Of a stretch of 64,000 nucleotides of DNA, positions 18,180 to 26,939 are shown piece by piece. Source of the stretch: Heyndrickxia coagulans 36D1. GTDB taxonomy: Bacteria > Bacillota > Bacilli > Bacillales > Bacillaceae_C. Both the position numbers and the translations under genes were made by a program. The stretch covers positions 682,001 through 746,000 of the forward strand of contig NC_016023.1 in the NCBI RefSeq assembly GCF_000169195.2, given 5' to 3'. The notes beneath the pieces were generated by a model that did not search any database, was not told where the DNA came from, and saw only the letters and a list, made by a program, of their open reading frames with translations. Every line of letters starts with the position of its first letter. Positions within the stretch are counted from its first letter, which is position 1.

Positions 18180-18857
18180 TTATTTGTCCGGCTCCTTTAA
18201 AAGGTATCCAATCCCGCGCACATTTTGGATATCTTTATGATAGCCGAACGGTTCCAGCTTTTTCCGCAAATGGTGGATGTATACTTCCACAATCGCAATC
18301 GTCGTATCGCTTTCAAATCCCCAGACCCGGTCAAAAATCTGTTCACGCGTTAAAATATTGCCGCTGTTTTGGATCAGGTATTCGAGCAGTTCGTATTGTG
18401 TGATCGTCAGTTTCAACGGCTGGCCGTCGACTTTGATTTCTTTTTCTTTTCCGAATAACTCGATGCCGCGGTAACGGAGCGTATGGTCGATCGTCATATT
18501 GCCCGATCGTCTGAGCGATGCGCGGATCCTCGCTTTTAGTTCCGCAGCCTGGAACGGTTTGACAATATAATCATCGCCCCCGATTTCAAGCCCTGTGACC
18601 CGGTCCTCAAGCGAGTCTTTTGCCGTCACAAACAGGACCGGCGTTTCGACCCGGTCTTTCCGCAACGTTTTTAATATCGAAAAGCCGTCCATCTCCGGCA
18701 GCATGACATCAAGCAGGATAATGTCGAAAATATTTTGCTGGGCAAGATACAGCGCTTCTTCCCCGTCTCTTGCGGTTTCCACTTCGAATTCATCTTCGAG
18801 CATCCGCTTCATGGATTCCAAAAGGGATACGTTGTCTTCCACAATCAACAGCTTCAT
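18180..18857 (-). CDS. OmpR-family response regulator
   Basis: A 225-residue regulator. The receiver domain has the acidic pair Glu7-Asp8, the phosphorylated aspartate in IILLDVMLPE (Asp50), Thr in LFVTAKD and Lys in DDYIVKPF. The C-terminal winged helix (~125-225) has the typical LTREQIFDRVWG and VEVYIHHLRKKL. It starts at ATG 18857, eight bases after GGAGG; the ATG five codons upstream overlaps that site. A minus-strand TATAAT-like -10 box lies at 18879-18884. It forms an operon with the following kinase. Confidence 0.93.
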   Translation of the reverse strand: MKLLIVEDNVSLLESMKRMLEDEFEVETARDGEEALYLAQQNIFDIILLDVMLPEMDGFSILKTLRKDRVETPVLFVTAKDSLEDRVTGLEIGGDDYIVKPFQAAELKARIRASLRRSGNMTIDHTLRYRGIELFGKEKEIKVDGQPLKLTITQYELLEYLIQNSGNILTREQIFDRVWGFESDTTIAIVEVYIHHLRKKLEPFGYHKDIQNVRGIGYLLKEPDK

Positions 18858-18932
18858 CAGTAAAACCTCCATTTTTCCATTATATCAAAAAGATTCTGCT
18901 CCTTCTTTCCATTCCGGCGGCTTGCTGCTATG

Positions 18933-18969
18933 GGAAAACACCCGGATGCGTTTGTCCGGGTGTTTTCCT
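18933..18969 (-). terminator. Terminator between the exporter operon and the two-component system
   Basis: A 14-bp perfect stem GGAAAACACCCGGA / TCCGGGTGTTTTCC with an 8-base loop. The A/T-rich base of the stem can act in both directions. Confidence 0.75.
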
Positions 18970-19024
18970 ATATTATTTGTTCTTCGGACTGCAAAAATTT
19001 TACGCAGTAAGTATCTTCCGGTTA

Positions 19025-20191
19025 TTATTCGTACCGCAAAGCCTGAATCGGATTCAGTTTTGACGCTTTATTTGCCGGGAAAACGCCGAAGACGACACCG
19101 ACAATGAGCGAAAAGCCGAACGAAAGGGCAGTAACCGAAAGCGACAGGGTAACGCTCGTGCTTGCAAAGAGCGCTTAAATTTTGATAGCGGCAAACCCGG
19201 CCCCTACGCCGATCAGGCCGCCTAATGCACTCAATACGACCGCTTCAATCAAAAACTGGACAAGAATATCTTTCCGTTTTGCCCCGATCGCTTTCCGGAT
19301 CCCGATTTCCTTCGTCCGTTCCGATACAGAAACAAACATAATATTCATAATCCCGATCCCGCCAACCAATAGCGAGATGCTTGCGATGCTGCCGAGAAGG
19401 AGTGACATCGTACTCTGTACGTCGCTCATCGCATCCATGACATCCTGCGAATTGGAAACACTGTAATCGTCCGTATCATGGAAGACGGATAAAAGCGCGT
19501 AATTCAACTGGCGTTCGACAAAAGAAACCTGGTCTGCACTTTGCGCCTGAACGTAAACCGAACTGATGGCATTGGAACCGGTCAGTTGCTCGGCTGTTCT
19601 GAGCGGCACGAAAATTGTATCATCCCCGCTTGACCCCATCGAGCTGCCGGAAGATTGCAGGACGCCGACCACTTTATAGGAAGTCCCGTTCAGCTGGACC
19701 GTCTGCCCGACCGGGTTTTCCCCGGAAAACAAGGTTGATGCCGCACTTGATCCGAGCACAACGGTTTTTAAGCGCAGTTCATTGTCTATATCGGCAAGAA
19801 AGCGGCCGTTTGCAACTTTTATATTTTTGATTTTTTGATAAGATGCAGTGGTGCCAACAACGCTAATTGTGGACGATGTTGTTCCGTTTTTGGCAGTGAT
19901 CCGTCCTGAAATGACCGGGGCAACCCGCTTCACACCGTTCACTTTTTGCAAACCATTGACATCATCGGCCGTAAAATCACTGCTGTCCGAGTCAAGAACG
20001 CTGACGCTTAATACGTTTGTGCCAAGGCTGTTAATCGAAGCATTCACGGATTGGGAGCTGGACTGCCCGATCGAGACGAGGGCAATCACCGAAGCCACCC
20101 CGATAATAATCCCAAGCATCGTCAAAAACGACCGCAGTTTGCTTGTTTGGATGTTTCGCCATGCCAGTTTAAAAGAAGGCAGAAGTTTCAA
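19025..20191 (-). pseudogene. YknZ/MacB-type ABC permease interrupted by an in-frame stop
   Basis: A FtsX/MacB-fold permease: N-terminal transmembrane helix (SFLTMLGIIIGVASVIALVS), extracellular MacB core domain, then three C-terminal helices. The frame stops at TAA (19175-19177) after ...GFAAIKI. The next 49 codons continue in the same frame with the expected last helix and signature PANKASKLNPIQALRYE, ending at a second stop (19025-19027). So a single codon has become a stop within an otherwise intact ~388-residue gene. Loss of the fourth helix should inactivate the exporter unless there is read-through; a sequencing error is also possible. The TTG at 20191 is preferred as start because GGAGGGG lies seven bases upstream. 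The gene overlaps the ATPase gene by 23 bp. Confidence 0.8.
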
Positions 20192-20879
20192 CAGGATCCC
20201 CTCCGTTCTCATATAGCCGGCCGTCTTTAATCTGCACAATCCGCTTGGCCTGTCTTGCAACGCCAAGGTCATGGGTAATTAAAATAATGGTATGGCCTTC
20301 CCCGTTTAACTTTTTCATCACGTCCAAAATTTCTTTGCTTGTTTTGCTGTCGAGGGCACCGGTCGGTTCATCTGCAAGCAGAATCGGCGGATTGCAAACG
20401 AGAGAGCGTGCAATCGCAACACGCTGCTGCTGGCCGCCGGAAAGCTGTGTCGGAAGGTGCTGGGCACGGTCACCCAGGCCGACTTTTTCAAGGCATTCCT
20501 GCGCCAATTGCTTCTGCTCCTGCGGGGCTGCTCCTTGGTACAAAAGCGGCAACTCAACATTTTCAATCGCTGTCAGTTTCGACAGCAGGTTGAAGTTCTG
20601 AAAAATAAAGCCGATTTTTTGGTTGCGGATCGTTGCCAGCTCATAATCGTTCAGCTTTCCAACATCATTTCCTTCCAATATATATTCGCCGGATTCCGGT
20701 TTATCGAGGCAGCCGATCATGTTCATCAATGTAGATTTGCCGGAGCCGGACGGGCCGATAATCGCGATGAATTCCCCCTCCTCGACGTGGAGGGAAATCC
20801 GGTGCAGGGCAGTCACCGTTTCTCCGCCGACTTTATATGTTTTGACTAAATCTTTTATTTCGATAATGGTTTTTCCCAT
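20169..20879 (-). CDS. MacB/YknY-type ABC transporter ATPase
   Basis: A 236-residue ATPase of the LolD/MacB class. Walker A GPSGSGKST near residue 40, signature LSGGQQQR near 145, Walker B LLADEPTGALD just after and the switch ITHDL. It powers the paired FtsX-like permease, moving peptides or toxins from the membrane outwards rather than importing. It sits between the membrane-fusion protein gene, whose stop it touches, and the permease gene, which it overlaps, so the three are translationally coupled. B. subtilis YknXYZ of the same layout protects against the SdpC toxin; that role is only suggested here. Confidence 0.93.
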   Translation of the reverse strand: MGKTIIEIKDLVKTYKVGGETVTALHRISLHVEEGEFIAIIGPSGSGKSTLMNMIGCLDKPESGEYILEGNDVGKLNDYELATIRNQKIGFIFQNFNLLSKLTAIENVELPLLYQGAAPQEQKQLAQECLEKVGLGDRAQHLPTQLSGGQQQRVAIARSLVCNPPILLADEPTGALDSKTSKEILDVMKKLNGEGHTIILITHDLGVARQAKRIVQIKDGRLYENGGDPVETSAFF

Positions 20880-21823
20880 TATTGTGCGCCTCCATGCATG
20901 TTAGCCCCATTTCCGCCTGGCATGCCGCCGCCCATGAATCCGCCGCTTGCGCCCGGCATATTGCCTTTTTGCGTGCCACGTCCGGTAGAAGACGAGCTGC
21001 TGTTGGCAGTAGGCAGGACAACTTGCTGGCCTTCGCTCAAACCGCTTGTCACCTGGATGTCATCATCATTATAGGCACCGGTTTTGATCGTTGTCTTCGC
21101 CACACCGGAATCGGTTTTAACGTATACATACTTTGTGCTGCCATCGGTATGGACGGCATCAACCGGCACATACAGCGCGTTTTTTACGATTTTTGTTGTG
21201 ATGGTTGCTTCCGTGGACATGCCCACTTTGATGTTTTTTGGATTGCCGATCGACAAGGTGACTTTAAAAGTCGATACGCCATTAGTGTTGGTTCCTTCTT
21301 CCGCAACATCCGTGACTTTGCCGTTAAATGTTTTGTCATCCAGGGCGTTCAGCGTAATGTTGGCATCTTGCCCTTCTTTCACTTTGTTAATATCCGTTTC
21401 ATCGACAGAAATGGTCGTTTCCAATTGATTGTAATTTTTAATATGTGCCACAACCTGGCCGTTTCTTAACTGATCGCCGCTTGCAACGCTGAGCGATGTA
21501 ATTTCGCCGGAAATCGGGGCCGTGATCGGATCGCTGCCGTCTTCAAAGGTGACAAGTTTGTCTCCTTTTTTCACGGTATCGCCGCTTGAAACGAGTACAT
21601 CTTCCACTGTTGCCGCCTTGTCCGCTTCTACATCTTTGCTGCTTGCCGATTCAACCGTTCCGGAACCGGTCACTTTTACCGATAATGTTCCTTTCTCTAC
21701 TGTGGCCGTCTGGACCGTCTTTGTGCTTGCGTCTGCACTGTTTGCCCTGCTCTTTACATAGAAAAGCGACCCTCCCCCGATGACCACAATAATCAAAATC
21801 ACTACAATGATCCACTTCTTCAT
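20879..21823 (-). CDS. Membrane-fusion/adaptor protein of the exporter (YknX/MacA-like)
   Basis: A 314-residue HlyD/RND-adaptor family protein with an N-terminal membrane anchor (~4-22). It has split lipoyl/barrel-sandwich halves (GSGTVESASSKDVEADKAATVEDVLVSSG region split below the full motif: GTVESASS, DTVKKGDKLV and SGEITSLSVASGDQL), a beta-barrel domain and a membrane-proximal domain (DGSTKYVYV). The C-terminal ~40 residues are Gly/Pro/Met-rich with GGFMGGGMPGG and likely disordered. It is the first gene of the three-gene exporter operon and its ATG follows GGAGAACAT. In MacAB/YknXYZ systems the adaptor stimulates the ATPase and gathers substrate outside the membrane. Confidence 0.9.
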   Translation of the reverse strand: MKKWIIVVILIIVVIGGGSLFYVKSRANSADASTKTVQTATVEKGTLSVKVTGSGTVESASSKDVEADKAATVEDVLVSSGDTVKKGDKLVTFEDGSDPITAPISGEITSLSVASGDQLRNGQVVAHIKNYNQLETTISVDETDINKVKEGQDANITLNALDDKTFNGKVTDVAEEGTNTNGVSTFKVTLSIGNPKNIKVGMSTEATITTKIVKNALYVPVDAVHTDGSTKYVYVKTDSGVAKTTIKTGAYNDDDIQVTSGLSEGQQVVLPTANSSSSSTGRGTQKGNMPGASGGFMGGGMPGGNGANMHGGAQ

Positions 21824-22007
21824 CTTTATGTTCTCCTTTCCTGTTTTCCAATTTTATAGAAACTATCTGTTCTTCTTTCTGACTTCATCATGATGGGGAA
21901 AACTTAAATTTTTCTTAATGTTTTCGTTGCAAAATGCGAGGATTGAAAAACAGGCCGCACCGTCAGCCCGATACTGCCGGTATATGATGGGAATCGACAA
22001 AAAGGAT

Positions 22008-22035
22008 ATTCAAGCGTAGCGAATCATGTTATAAT
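22008..22035 (+). promoter_or_regulatory. Promoter of the LCP gene
   Basis: TTCAAG (22008-22013), a 16-bp spacer and TATAAT (22030-22035), 35 bp before the start codon. Confidence 0.55.
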
Positions 22036-22069
22036 ATCCAATTATATGACGAAAAAGTGAGGGCCATCG

Positions 22070-22981
22070 ATGAAGAAAAAAATCCTGATGTCTTTTTTAA
22101 GCTTAATTGGGATCCTGGTCATCGCCTGTGGCGGTTATGCCTATTATGTTTATCACTCGGCAAAAGCTGCGGCTAATAAAATGCATGAATCGCTGGCAGG
22201 CACTTCAAATGAAAGCATCTCAAGCCAGAACGGGCAGCCGATTTCCGTTTTGCTGCTTGGTGTGGATGAACGTGAAAATGACAGCGGCCGTTCCGATGCC
22301 ATCATTGTGATGACCATTAATCCGAAAAAAGGCACGACACAGCTGGTCAGCATCCCGCGGGATACAAGGACGCTGATCGCCGGACGCGGCACATATGACA
22401 AAATCAATGCTGCGTATGCATATGGCGGAACCGATATGGCTTTAAAGACAGTTGAGAACTTTACCGGTATCCAAATGGATTATTATGTAAAAATCAACAT
22501 GCAGGCCCTGAAAAAACTGGTTAACGCGGTTGGTGGCATTACCGTCAACAACACGATTGACTGGCATGACGAAGGGTACTATAAAAAAGGGTACCATTAC
22601 AAAAAAGGGGAAATTCATTTGAACGGAGCCCAGGCGCTCGGTTATGTCAGAATGCGCCATCTTGATCCGGAAGGGGATTTCGGTCGCAATAAACGGCAGC
22701 GGAAAGTGATCGAGGCGCTGATTCAGAAAGCAACCAGTATTTCTTCGGTGACAAAATATAGCAGTATCCTTGATACGCTTGGCGACAATGTCAAAACAAA
22801 TATGACGTTTAATGACATGCTGACGATAGAGAAAAACTACCGGAATGCCGCCAAAAAAATTACCCAGTATGAAGTAAAAGGCACGGACACCAACTTTGAC
22901 GGGATCTATTATTTGTCGGTGTCAGACGTTGAAAAAGAAAAAGTCACGCAGATGCTGGAAGAAAATCTGTCTGGTGATTAA
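22070..22981 (+). CDS. LytR-CpsA-Psr (LCP) family glycopolymer ligase
   Basis: A 303-residue protein with an N-terminal transmembrane helix (~5-27, inside basic end MKKK) and an extracellular LCP domain (~60-215). The domain shows LLLGVDER, GRSDAIIVMTINP, the catalytic/lipid-binding arginine motif VSIPRDT, and MRHLDPEGDFGRNKRQRKV with its conserved arginines. LCP enzymes transfer wall teichoic acid or other anionic polymers from undecaprenyl-phosphate to peptidoglycan. GTGAGGGCC precedes the ATG. Monocistronic between a TATAAT promoter and a bidirectional terminator. It fits with the teichoic acid genes tagH and tagA elsewhere in the window, but the family has several paralogs per genome and which one this is cannot be told. 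Confidence 0.93.
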   Translation: MKKKILMSFLSLIGILVIACGGYAYYVYHSAKAAANKMHESLAGTSNESISSQNGQPISVLLLGVDERENDSGRSDAIIVMTINPKKGTTQLVSIPRDTRTLIAGRGTYDKINAAYAYGGTDMALKTVENFTGIQMDYYVKINMQALKKLVNAVGGITVNNTIDWHDEGYYKKGYHYKKGEIHLNGAQALGYVRMRHLDPEGDFGRNKRQRKVIEALIQKATSISSVTKYSSILDTLGDNVKTNMTFNDMLTIEKNYRNAAKKITQYEVKGTDTNFDGIYYLSVSDVEKEKVTQMLEENLSGD

Positions 22982-22994
22982 GGAATAGTGGAAA

Positions 22995-23031
22995 CAACAA
23001 CCCGCTTCAGCATGCAGAAGCGGGTTGTTTT
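22995..23031. terminator. Bidirectional terminator
   Basis: ACAACCCGCTTC pairs with GAAGCGGGTTGT around an 8-base loop, flanked by A/T-rich ends. It serves the LCP gene and the convergent HAD gene. Confidence 0.9.
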
Positions 23032-23032
23032 G

Positions 23033-23692
23033 TCAACGGCTTTCAATAAACCGAATCACCTCTTCAAGCGGCGTTTCCGCCATTGACCCGAGGCGGTGGT
23101 CAATCTCGCCGAACTTGAGGTCTTTTGTTACCCGGTTTGGGACGACCACGCATGCCATACCGGCGCGTTTTGCCGCAAGCGACCCATTTGGCGAATCTTC
23201 GAAGACGAGGCATTGTTCCGGTTCCACGCCGAGACAGCCGGCCGCTTTCAAATACAAAGCAGGGTCCGGTTTGACTTTTTCCACGTCATCGGAAGATTTG
23301 ATGCAGTCAAAATACGCAAGCAGGCCAAGCTGACGCAAATAGCGGTGCAGCCATTTCCTGTCGGAGCTTGAAGCCAGCCCGACTTTAAGCCCGAGCTGCC
23401 TGGCCGACTTTAAATAGTCTTCCACACCTTCACGAGCCGCGCCTGTTTCGAGCCGTTTTAAAAACATTTCTTCCAGCTTGTGATCCAGTTTTTCTGTATC
23501 AAGCGGCTTTTTGATCTGCTCTTTAAGATATTTAAACGGCTTAAAATCCGAATGCGTGCCAATCCCCTTTCCCCACAGCTCAAGCGGCATCTCGCAATCG
23601 TAGCCGCGAAAAATTTCACACAGCACATCGTAATGTTCCGATTCCGTATCCATAATCAGCCCGTCGAAATCGAAAATGACAGCTTTTATCAT
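23033..23692 (-). CDS. HAD-superfamily phosphatase/phosphomutase (YhcW-like)
   Basis: A 219-residue HAD subfamily IA hydrolase. Motif I is DFDGLIMDTE (nucleophile Asp9, acid/base Asp11), followed by a helical cap domain, motif II SSS, motif III lysine in KVKPDP and motif IV FEDSPNG. It is close in layout to beta-phosphoglucomutase and to B. subtilis YhcW. The cap lacks features I can use to assign a substrate, so it may be a sugar-phosphate phosphatase. A beta-phosphoglucomutase role would fit the GH65 phosphorylase 22 kb away, but the distance and the YhcW-like motifs speak against assuming it. Confidence 0.85.
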   Translation of the reverse strand: MIKAVIFDFDGLIMDTESEHYDVLCEIFRGYDCEMPLELWGKGIGTHSDFKPFKYLKEQIKKPLDTEKLDHKLEEMFLKRLETGAAREGVEDYLKSARQLGLKVGLASSSDRKWLHRYLRQLGLLAYFDCIKSSDDVEKVKPDPALYLKAAGCLGVEPEQCLVFEDSPNGSLAAKRAGMACVVVPNRVTKDLKFGEIDHRLGSMAETPLEEVIRFIESR

Positions 23693-23843
23693 CCCTAAAA
23701 CCCCTTTCTGTTTCCTTTAACATTATACGTTAAAAACACTCTTCCTCCCAGAATGGTTTTGAAATCTTTTCCAAAATATTAAATACCTTATTCCTTCACA
23801 AAGTTGTAAATTATTTCTGGATAATGCCAGTATTTGACAAACC

Positions 23844-23897
23844 TATGAAAAATATATGAACTTTTTATGAAATTTTTATGAAACATGGTACTATAAG
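23844..23897 (+). promoter_or_regulatory. qox promoter with four phased TATGAA repeats
   Basis: TATGAA occurs at 23844, 23855, 23866 and 23877, each copy followed by five bases, so the period is exactly 11 bp. A -10 box TATAAG lies at 23892-23897, nine bases past the last copy; the repeats occupy the -35 region. This is the arrangement used by OmpR-family activators such as PhoP and ResD. Which regulator binds is unknown. Confidence 0.6.
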
Positions 23898-23944
23898 GGT
23901 AAATGACAATACAATCTATATTTTTATATTGTAAAATAGGTTAG

Positions 23945-23989
23945 CACCATAATAAAGGTGAAAAAATAAAAGTACCACCTTTTTTTCAT
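23945..23989 (+). other. Possible attenuator in the qox leader
   Basis: AAAGGTG (23954-23960) can pair with CACCTTT (23976-23982), which runs into TTTTT like a terminator. The same GGTG can instead pair with the upstream CACC (23945-23948), giving two exclusive folds. The stems are short, so this is tentative. Confidence 0.35.
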
Positions 23990-24038
23990 TTGCTTTTATT
24001 TGTACACTATTTTACCAAACCGGAAGGAGAGAAAAAAT

Positions 24039-24965
24039 GTGTTGAGGAAACTACCTTGGAAATTGGTGCTGCTTTTGTCCCTCACATCGCTCTTTTTGCT
24101 CGGCGGATGTGACACCAAAATTGCAGTGCTCGACCCACAAGGTCCAATGGCGCGGGAACAATATCATTTGATTGTTTACTCATCCATCTTGATGGCCTTT
24201 GTATTCGTCGTTGTCCTTGGGTTGTATCTTTATATGGTGATCAAATACAGGGCGTCGCGTCTGCCGGCTGATTATAAACCGCCGCAAATCCACGGCCATA
24301 AAGTACTGGAAACGGTATGGACCGCCATCCCGGTGCTGTTGATTATTGCCATTGCCATTCCAACCGTTAAAGCAAACTATTCGGTGGAAGAAACACCAAA
24401 ATCGATGAAAAACGAAAAGCCTTTAACAGTTTATGTCACGTCATCGGAATGGAAATGGATTTTCAGTTATCCGGAACAGGGAATTGAAACGGTTAACTAT
24501 GTAAACATTCCGGCTGGGCGGCCAATCAATTTTGAATTGACCTCATCTGGTACGATGGCTTCTTTCTGGATTCCTGAACTTGGCGGACAGAAATACACGA
24601 TGCCGAACATGACGATGAGACTGATTCTGGCTGCAGATCACCCTGGCGAATATACAGGAAGAAACGCAAACTTCAACGGGGAAGGCTTTGCAAAGATGGA
24701 CTTCGATGTGTTGGCCCAAACGCCGAAAGATTTTAATGCGTGGGTGAAGGAAGTCAAAAGCAGAGCGCCTCAAATGAAAAAATCGGATTATGAAAAACTG
24801 ATTAAAAAAGAAGGCCTCGTAGGAAGACAGACTTACACCGGGACCCATCTAAAATGGGATAAACCGGATGAACAAAAAAGCTATTATGAAGAATCGGAAA
24901 AAGGTGAGAAACAAAATCACCACCATCACCACGATATGTCCGGTATGGATATGAGCGGAAAATAA
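24039..24965 (+). CDS. qoxA: Cytochrome aa3 quinol oxidase subunit II
   Basis: A ~308-residue lipoprotein subunit of the menaquinol oxidase. Lipobox LLGGC is near residue 21, followed by two transmembrane helices (~45-70 and ~90-112) and an extracellular cupredoxin domain. The Cys-x3-Cys CuA ligands of cytochrome c oxidases are absent, which marks the quinol type. The C-terminus ends with six histidines followed by DMSGMDMSGK, a likely metal-binding tail. The start is taken as GTG 24039, nine bases after GGAAGGAG; an ATG one base away in another frame stops at once. It is the first gene of a four-gene operon. Confidence 0.95.
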   Translation: MLRKLPWKLVLLLSLTSLFLLGGCDTKIAVLDPQGPMAREQYHLIVYSSILMAFVFVVVLGLYLYMVIKYRASRLPADYKPPQIHGHKVLETVWTAIPVLLIIAIAIPTVKANYSVEETPKSMKNEKPLTVYVTSSEWKWIFSYPEQGIETVNYVNIPAGRPINFELTSSGTMASFWIPELGGQKYTMPNMTMRLILAADHPGEYTGRNANFNGEGFAKMDFDVLAQTPKDFNAWVKEVKSRAPQMKKSDYEKLIKKEGLVGRQTYTGTHLKWDKPDEQKSYYEESEKGEKQNHHHHHDMSGMDMSGK

Positions 24966-24989
24966 TCATTGGAATAGGAGGAAAACAGT

Positions 24990-26939
24990 GTGAAACTTAG
25001 TGATTTTTTCGTCACCGGTGAACCGGCCATATATGCCGCCGAAGTTGGTATGGCACTTGGCGCGGCCGCTGTGATCTTTTCTCTAACCTATTTCAAGAAA
25101 TGGAAATGGTTATGGAAAGAATGGCTGACAACCGTTGACCATAAAAAAATCGGGATTATGTACATTATCGTTGCGGTTTTAATGTTATTCCGCGGCGGTG
25201 TCGATGCTTTAATGATGAGAACACAGCTTGCACTGCCGAACCAGCATCTGCTTGATGCAAACCATTACGACGGGATCTTTACGACCCACGGGGTTGTCAT
25301 GATCTTATTTATGGCGATGCCGTTTTTGTTCGGCCTGATTAACGTTGCTGTTCCGCTTCAAATCGGGGCACGCGATGTTGCCTTTCCGCTTTTGAACGCA
25401 TTCAGCTTCTGGGCAATGGTTGCAGGGATGTGCCTCTTTAACATTTCATTTATTATCGGGGGTTCCCCTACTGCCGGCTGGACGAACTACTTCCCGCTTG
25501 CAGGCACGGAATTTACAAAAGGTGTCGGAAACAACTACTATGCATTGGGCCTGCAGCTTTCCGGGATCGGGACACTGGCCACAGCCGTGAACTTCATTGT
25601 CACGATTCTGAAAATGCGGGCGCCAGGCATGACATTAATGAAAATGCCGATGTTCGTATGGTCCACTTTGATCACTTTTATCATCGTGCTTTTTGCTTTC
25701 CCTGTTTTGACAGTGGCTTTGGCAGAAGTAACGTTTGACCGTACTTTCGGTGCACACTTCTTTACCATGGGTTCAGGCGGCAGCCCGATGTTGTGGGCAA
25801 ACTTGTTCTGGATCTGGGGGCACCCGGAAGTATACATTGTATTGCTTCCGTCTCTCGGGATTTATGCGGATATTATTTCGACATTTTCAGGTAAACGATT
25901 GTTTGGATATGCCTCCATGGTCGTTGCAATGGCAGGTATTGCATTCTTAAGTTATTTCACCTGGGTTCACCACTTCTTCACAATGGGGAACACAGCAGTC
26001 GTGAACTCGTTCTTCTCGATCTCAACGATGATTATCGCGGTTCCGACGGGTGTCAAATTATTTAATGAAATTTTTACGATGCACAAAGGGAAAATCCGAA
26101 CAACAACACCGATGCTTTGGTCACTTGCCTTTATCCCGACATTTTTGATCGGCGGGGTTACAGGTGTAATGCTTTCCATGGCAGCAGCAGACTATCAATA
26201 TCACAATTCGTATTTCCTGATTGCCCACTTCCACTATACGTTGATTCCGGCAGTCGCCTATGCATGTTTCGCAGGGCTGTTCTACTGGTATCCAAAAATG
26301 TTCGGCTATATGTTGAATGAAAAACTGGGCAAAATTACGTTCTGGTTGTGGATGATCGGCTTTAACCTGTGCTTCATCCCACAATTCTTTGTCGGTCTCG
26401 ACGGGATGGCACGCCGGATGTACACGTATGAAGCAGGGCTTGGCTGGACAGGTTGGAACTTCGCCTCTACAGTAGGTGCCTATTTCATGGGGATTGGATT
26501 CCTCGTCTTGGCTTGGAACATTGTTTACAGCATTAAACACGGCGTTCGCGACACGACCGGTGACCCTTGGGACGGCCGCACTTTGGATTGGGCAACCCCT
26601 ACACCGGTTCCGGAATATAACTTTGCGAAACAGCCGGTTGTCTCTACTCTTGATGCATTCGCAGAATACAAAGAAAACGGGACACCGATTTACCGGGATG
26701 AAGAATACAAACCGATTCATATGCCGAATAACTCCGCGATGCCGTTTTTCTCCGCTGTATCGATGGGGCTTGCAGGTTTCGGCCTTGTCTGGTCCTGGTG
26801 GTGGCTCGCCATTCTCGGTGGTTTGATGATGCTCGGCTGCCTTGCATGGAGATCGTTTGACCCGGATAAAGGGCACTATATCAGTGTAGAAGAAATCATT
26901 CGCACGGAAAATACAAGAGCAGGAGGTGTAAAACGATGA
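24990..26939 (+). CDS. qoxB: Cytochrome aa3 quinol oxidase subunit I
   Basis: A 649-residue subunit with about 14-15 transmembrane helices holding haem a and the haem a3-CuB centre. Visible markers are the haem a histidine in FTTHGVVM, the CuB His-Tyr cross-link motif WGHPEVY, the two CuB histidines in WVHHFFT, and the haem ligand pair in HFHYTL. It reduces O2 to water and pumps protons. Starts at GTG behind AGGAGG, 24 bp after qoxA; its end overlaps qoxC by four bases. Confidence 0.97.
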   Translation: MKLSDFFVTGEPAIYAAEVGMALGAAAVIFSLTYFKKWKWLWKEWLTTVDHKKIGIMYIIVAVLMLFRGGVDALMMRTQLALPNQHLLDANHYDGIFTTHGVVMILFMAMPFLFGLINVAVPLQIGARDVAFPLLNAFSFWAMVAGMCLFNISFIIGGSPTAGWTNYFPLAGTEFTKGVGNNYYALGLQLSGIGTLATAVNFIVTILKMRAPGMTLMKMPMFVWSTLITFIIVLFAFPVLTVALAEVTFDRTFGAHFFTMGSGGSPMLWANLFWIWGHPEVYIVLLPSLGIYADIISTFSGKRLFGYASMVVAMAGIAFLSYFTWVHHFFTMGNTAVVNSFFSISTMIIAVPTGVKLFNEIFTMHKGKIRTTTPMLWSLAFIPTFLIGGVTGVMLSMAAADYQYHNSYFLIAHFHYTLIPAVAYACFAGLFYWYPKMFGYMLNEKLGKITFWLWMIGFNLCFIPQFFVGLDGMARRMYTYEAGLGWTGWNFASTVGAYFMGIGFLVLAWNIVYSIKHGVRDTTGDPWDGRTLDWATPTPVPEYNFAKQPVVSTLDAFAEYKENGTPIYRDEEYKPIHMPNNSAMPFFSAVSMGLAGFGLVWSWWWLAILGGLMMLGCLAWRSFDPDKGHYISVEEIIRTENTRAGGVKR

